From: Lachnospiraceae bacterium UBA3386
GTDB lineage: Bacteria; Bacillota; Clostridia; Lachnospirales; Lachnospiraceae
Assembly: GCA_002358875.1 (NCBI GenBank)
Contig: DEPS01000008.1
Location: 1 to 15,041 of the forward strand
Reading direction: 5' to 3'
DNA length: 15,041 bases
Part shown: piece by piece, positions 13,852-15,041 of the stretch
Layout: each line of letters opens with the position of its first letter
Position numbering within the stretch: the stretch's first letter is position 1
Notes under the pieces: model-generated
What the model saw: only the letters and a program-made list of their open reading frames with translations
Told to the model about the DNA's origin: nothing
The model's database searches: none
Translations under genes and position numbers: made by a program

Positions 13852-14994
13852 ATGGAAAGAAACAATAGGAATAGAAAAACAGAAACAGGCGATATTGCTC
13901 TCCCATCTGAGATTGAGGACTATCTCCAAATCCGTTATCTGAAGCTGCATTTTTATTTGCAGATCCAGAGGGACGGATATCTGCCGCGCAGCAAGGCATC
14001 CGCGCTCAGGGGAGGGATGGGGCAGATGCTCCTGATGTCTAACTGTATCCGGGACGGGAAGTGCGAATCCTGTGACTTTGAAGAAGACTGTCTTGTGCGC
14101 CGGATGATGTATCCCAAAATGACAATACGCCCGCCCTTTATGACGCGGCAGGACAGCGAGGGGTATGTGCTGGAATGTGAGGACACGCAGGAATTCTTTG
14201 CCGGAGGGCAGATTCTGGAATTCAGGCTTGTTCTACTGGGAAGGACGATCGTTTATTTCACGCAGTTTTTGCAGGCTTTTCATTATCTGGGCATGCAGGG
14301 GCTGGGAAAGGACCACGTCCCCTTCCGGGTGAAGCGTGTGACTAACTCCAGGGGAAAGGTCGTTGTGGACGGAAATGATGTCTTCAGGGAAAATATCGAG
14401 ATCATGTTGCTTTCGGATTATGTCCGCTACCGCCTGTTCCGCATGTCTTTGGAGAAGTGCTCCGAAAATGTGAACGTCGGGAACAATTTTGAAGAAACTT
14501 ATCCGGGAGATATAAGGAGAATCGGCGGGAATGTTTCCCGGACCGCGTTCGGAACAGAGTTCGAAATGGATGAATGGGATAACAGGGGAGAAGACGGAGA
14601 GCCTGGCAGGGAAGATACGATTGTCTTTCATTCTCCCCTGACTCTGAAATACAGGGGAGAAGTCCAGAAAAGCTTTTTGCCGGAGGCTGTGCTGGCAGCT
14701 GTTGAACGAAGGCTTTTTATTCTGAACTGTTTTGAAGGGCGTGAAGAGGGGAAGGATTACCAGCGCATTAATATTGCGGAGCACATTCCGGAGCTTTTGG
14801 ATCAGAGAGCATACACAGAGAAAATGAACCGCTATTCCGGTACGCAAAAGGCCAAAATATCCTTTTACGGAATTGAAGGATACTGCAGGGTCGCACATCT
14901 GGATGATGCTGCGAGAGCACTTCTGATCGCCGGAGAGCTGGTCCATATAGGGAAGAATACGAGCTTTGGATTTGGGCGGTATACTTTGGTTTGA
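13852..14994 (+). CDS. cas6: Cas6, pre-crRNA processing endoribonuclease
   Basis: RAMP-fold endoribonuclease of 380 residues that should cut the repeat RNA 8 nt before its 3' end. It shows L-R-G-G-M-G-Q-M-L (52-60), a four-cysteine cluster C65-X5-C71-X2-C74-X5-C80 typical of one Cas6 branch with a possible zinc site, then M-T-I-R-P-P-F near 94. The middle has G-L-G-K-D-H-V-P-F, and the C-terminus ends in the glycine-rich loop H-I-G-K-N-T-S-F-G-F-G-R-Y. This matches the large Cas6 family with a DUF2276-like C-terminal domain (PF10040). An AAAGGA site lies 11 nt before ATG 13852. The catalytic residues of this branch are not obvious by eye. It is the last gene of the locus visible here and would serve the array at the left end. 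Confidence 0.9.
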   Translation: MERNNRNRKTETGDIALPSEIEDYLQIRYLKLHFYLQIQRDGYLPRSKASALRGGMGQMLLMSNCIRDGKCESCDFEEDCLVRRMMYPKMTIRPPFMTRQDSEGYVLECEDTQEFFAGGQILEFRLVLLGRTIVYFTQFLQAFHYLGMQGLGKDHVPFRVKRVTNSRGKVVVDGNDVFRENIEIMLLSDYVRYRLFRMSLEKCSENVNVGNNFEETYPGDIRRIGGNVSRTAFGTEFEMDEWDNRGEDGEPGREDTIVFHSPLTLKYRGEVQKSFLPEAVLAAVERRLFILNCFEGREEGKDYQRINIAEHIPELLDQRAYTEKMNRYSGTQKAKISFYGIEGYCRVAHLDDAARALLIAGELVHIGKNTSFGFGRYTLV

Positions 14995-15026
14995 GAATCC
15001 GCTTTGGACAAAAGAAACAGGGTGAA

Positions 15027-15041
15027 ACAGGGGACGGTTCC
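15027..15041. repeat. Start of a REP/IS200-like repeat at the window edge
   Basis: ACAGGGGACGGTTCC at the very end resembles the conserved GGGGACGGTTCC sequence that borders REP-type repeats and their Y1 transposases in Firmicutes. Only the first bases are in the window, so neither the partner arm nor a transposase can be seen. Confidence 0.4.

Overview
The window is one co-oriented, plus-strand type III CRISPR-Cas locus. The strong AGGAGG-type ribosome binding sites, the TTG start of cas10, the moderate base composition and the protein flavour suggest a Firmicute, most likely of class Clostridia. This is an inference; no rRNA or housekeeping gene is present to confirm it.

Layout. Positions 1-1430 are the distal end of a CRISPR array with 37-bp repeats: 20 repeats counting the cut first one and a degenerate last one, and 19 spacers of 34-39 bp. 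The array is read on the plus strand, as shown by its ATTGACAC 3' end, the repeat hairpin directly before that end, a decayed terminal repeat at 1395 and an intrinsic terminator at 1463-1495. Positions 1496-2096 are non-coding in my reading, with a good sigma-A type promoter (1763-1791) and a perfect 17-bp palindrome (2017-2033). Positions 2097-11148 are a tight effector operon: cas10 without an HD domain, a single Csm3-like Cas7, a Csx10-like Cas5 with a long helical C-terminal extension, a fused Cas7-Cas7 protein, Csx19, and a TIGR03986-type Cas7 carrying an extra C-terminal domain. This set is that of a type III-D-like complex. After a 210-bp gap with a large hairpin come a CARF-HEPN ribonuclease (11359-12933), a small Csx20/Csx15-like probable ring nuclease (13022-13399), an unassigned 135-residue protein (13411-13818) and cas6 (13852-14994). 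The right edge begins a GGGGACGGTTCC repeat of a kind seen at REP/IS200-like elements.

How the parts fit together (inference from the families). Cas6 cuts the array transcript at the base of the repeat hairpin and leaves the 8-nt handle ATTGACAC. The Cas7/Csx10/Csx19/Cas10 complex binds target RNA. At least two Cas7 units keep the candidate RNA-cutting aspartate. Cas10 has no HD nuclease, so its output should be cyclic oligoadenylate made by the SGDD palm. That signal would activate the CARF-HEPN ribonuclease, and the small ring-nuclease-like protein would switch it off. Adaptation genes cas1 and cas2 are not in the window.

The most notable points are a spacer complementary to a tRNA-Ile(UAU), a spacer complementary to a ribosome binding site plus start codon, a Rossmann-like domain of possible Csx15 type fused to the TIGR03986 Cas7 protein, a possible Cas11 domain fused to Csx10, and the orphan 135-residue gene between the putative ring nuclease and cas6.
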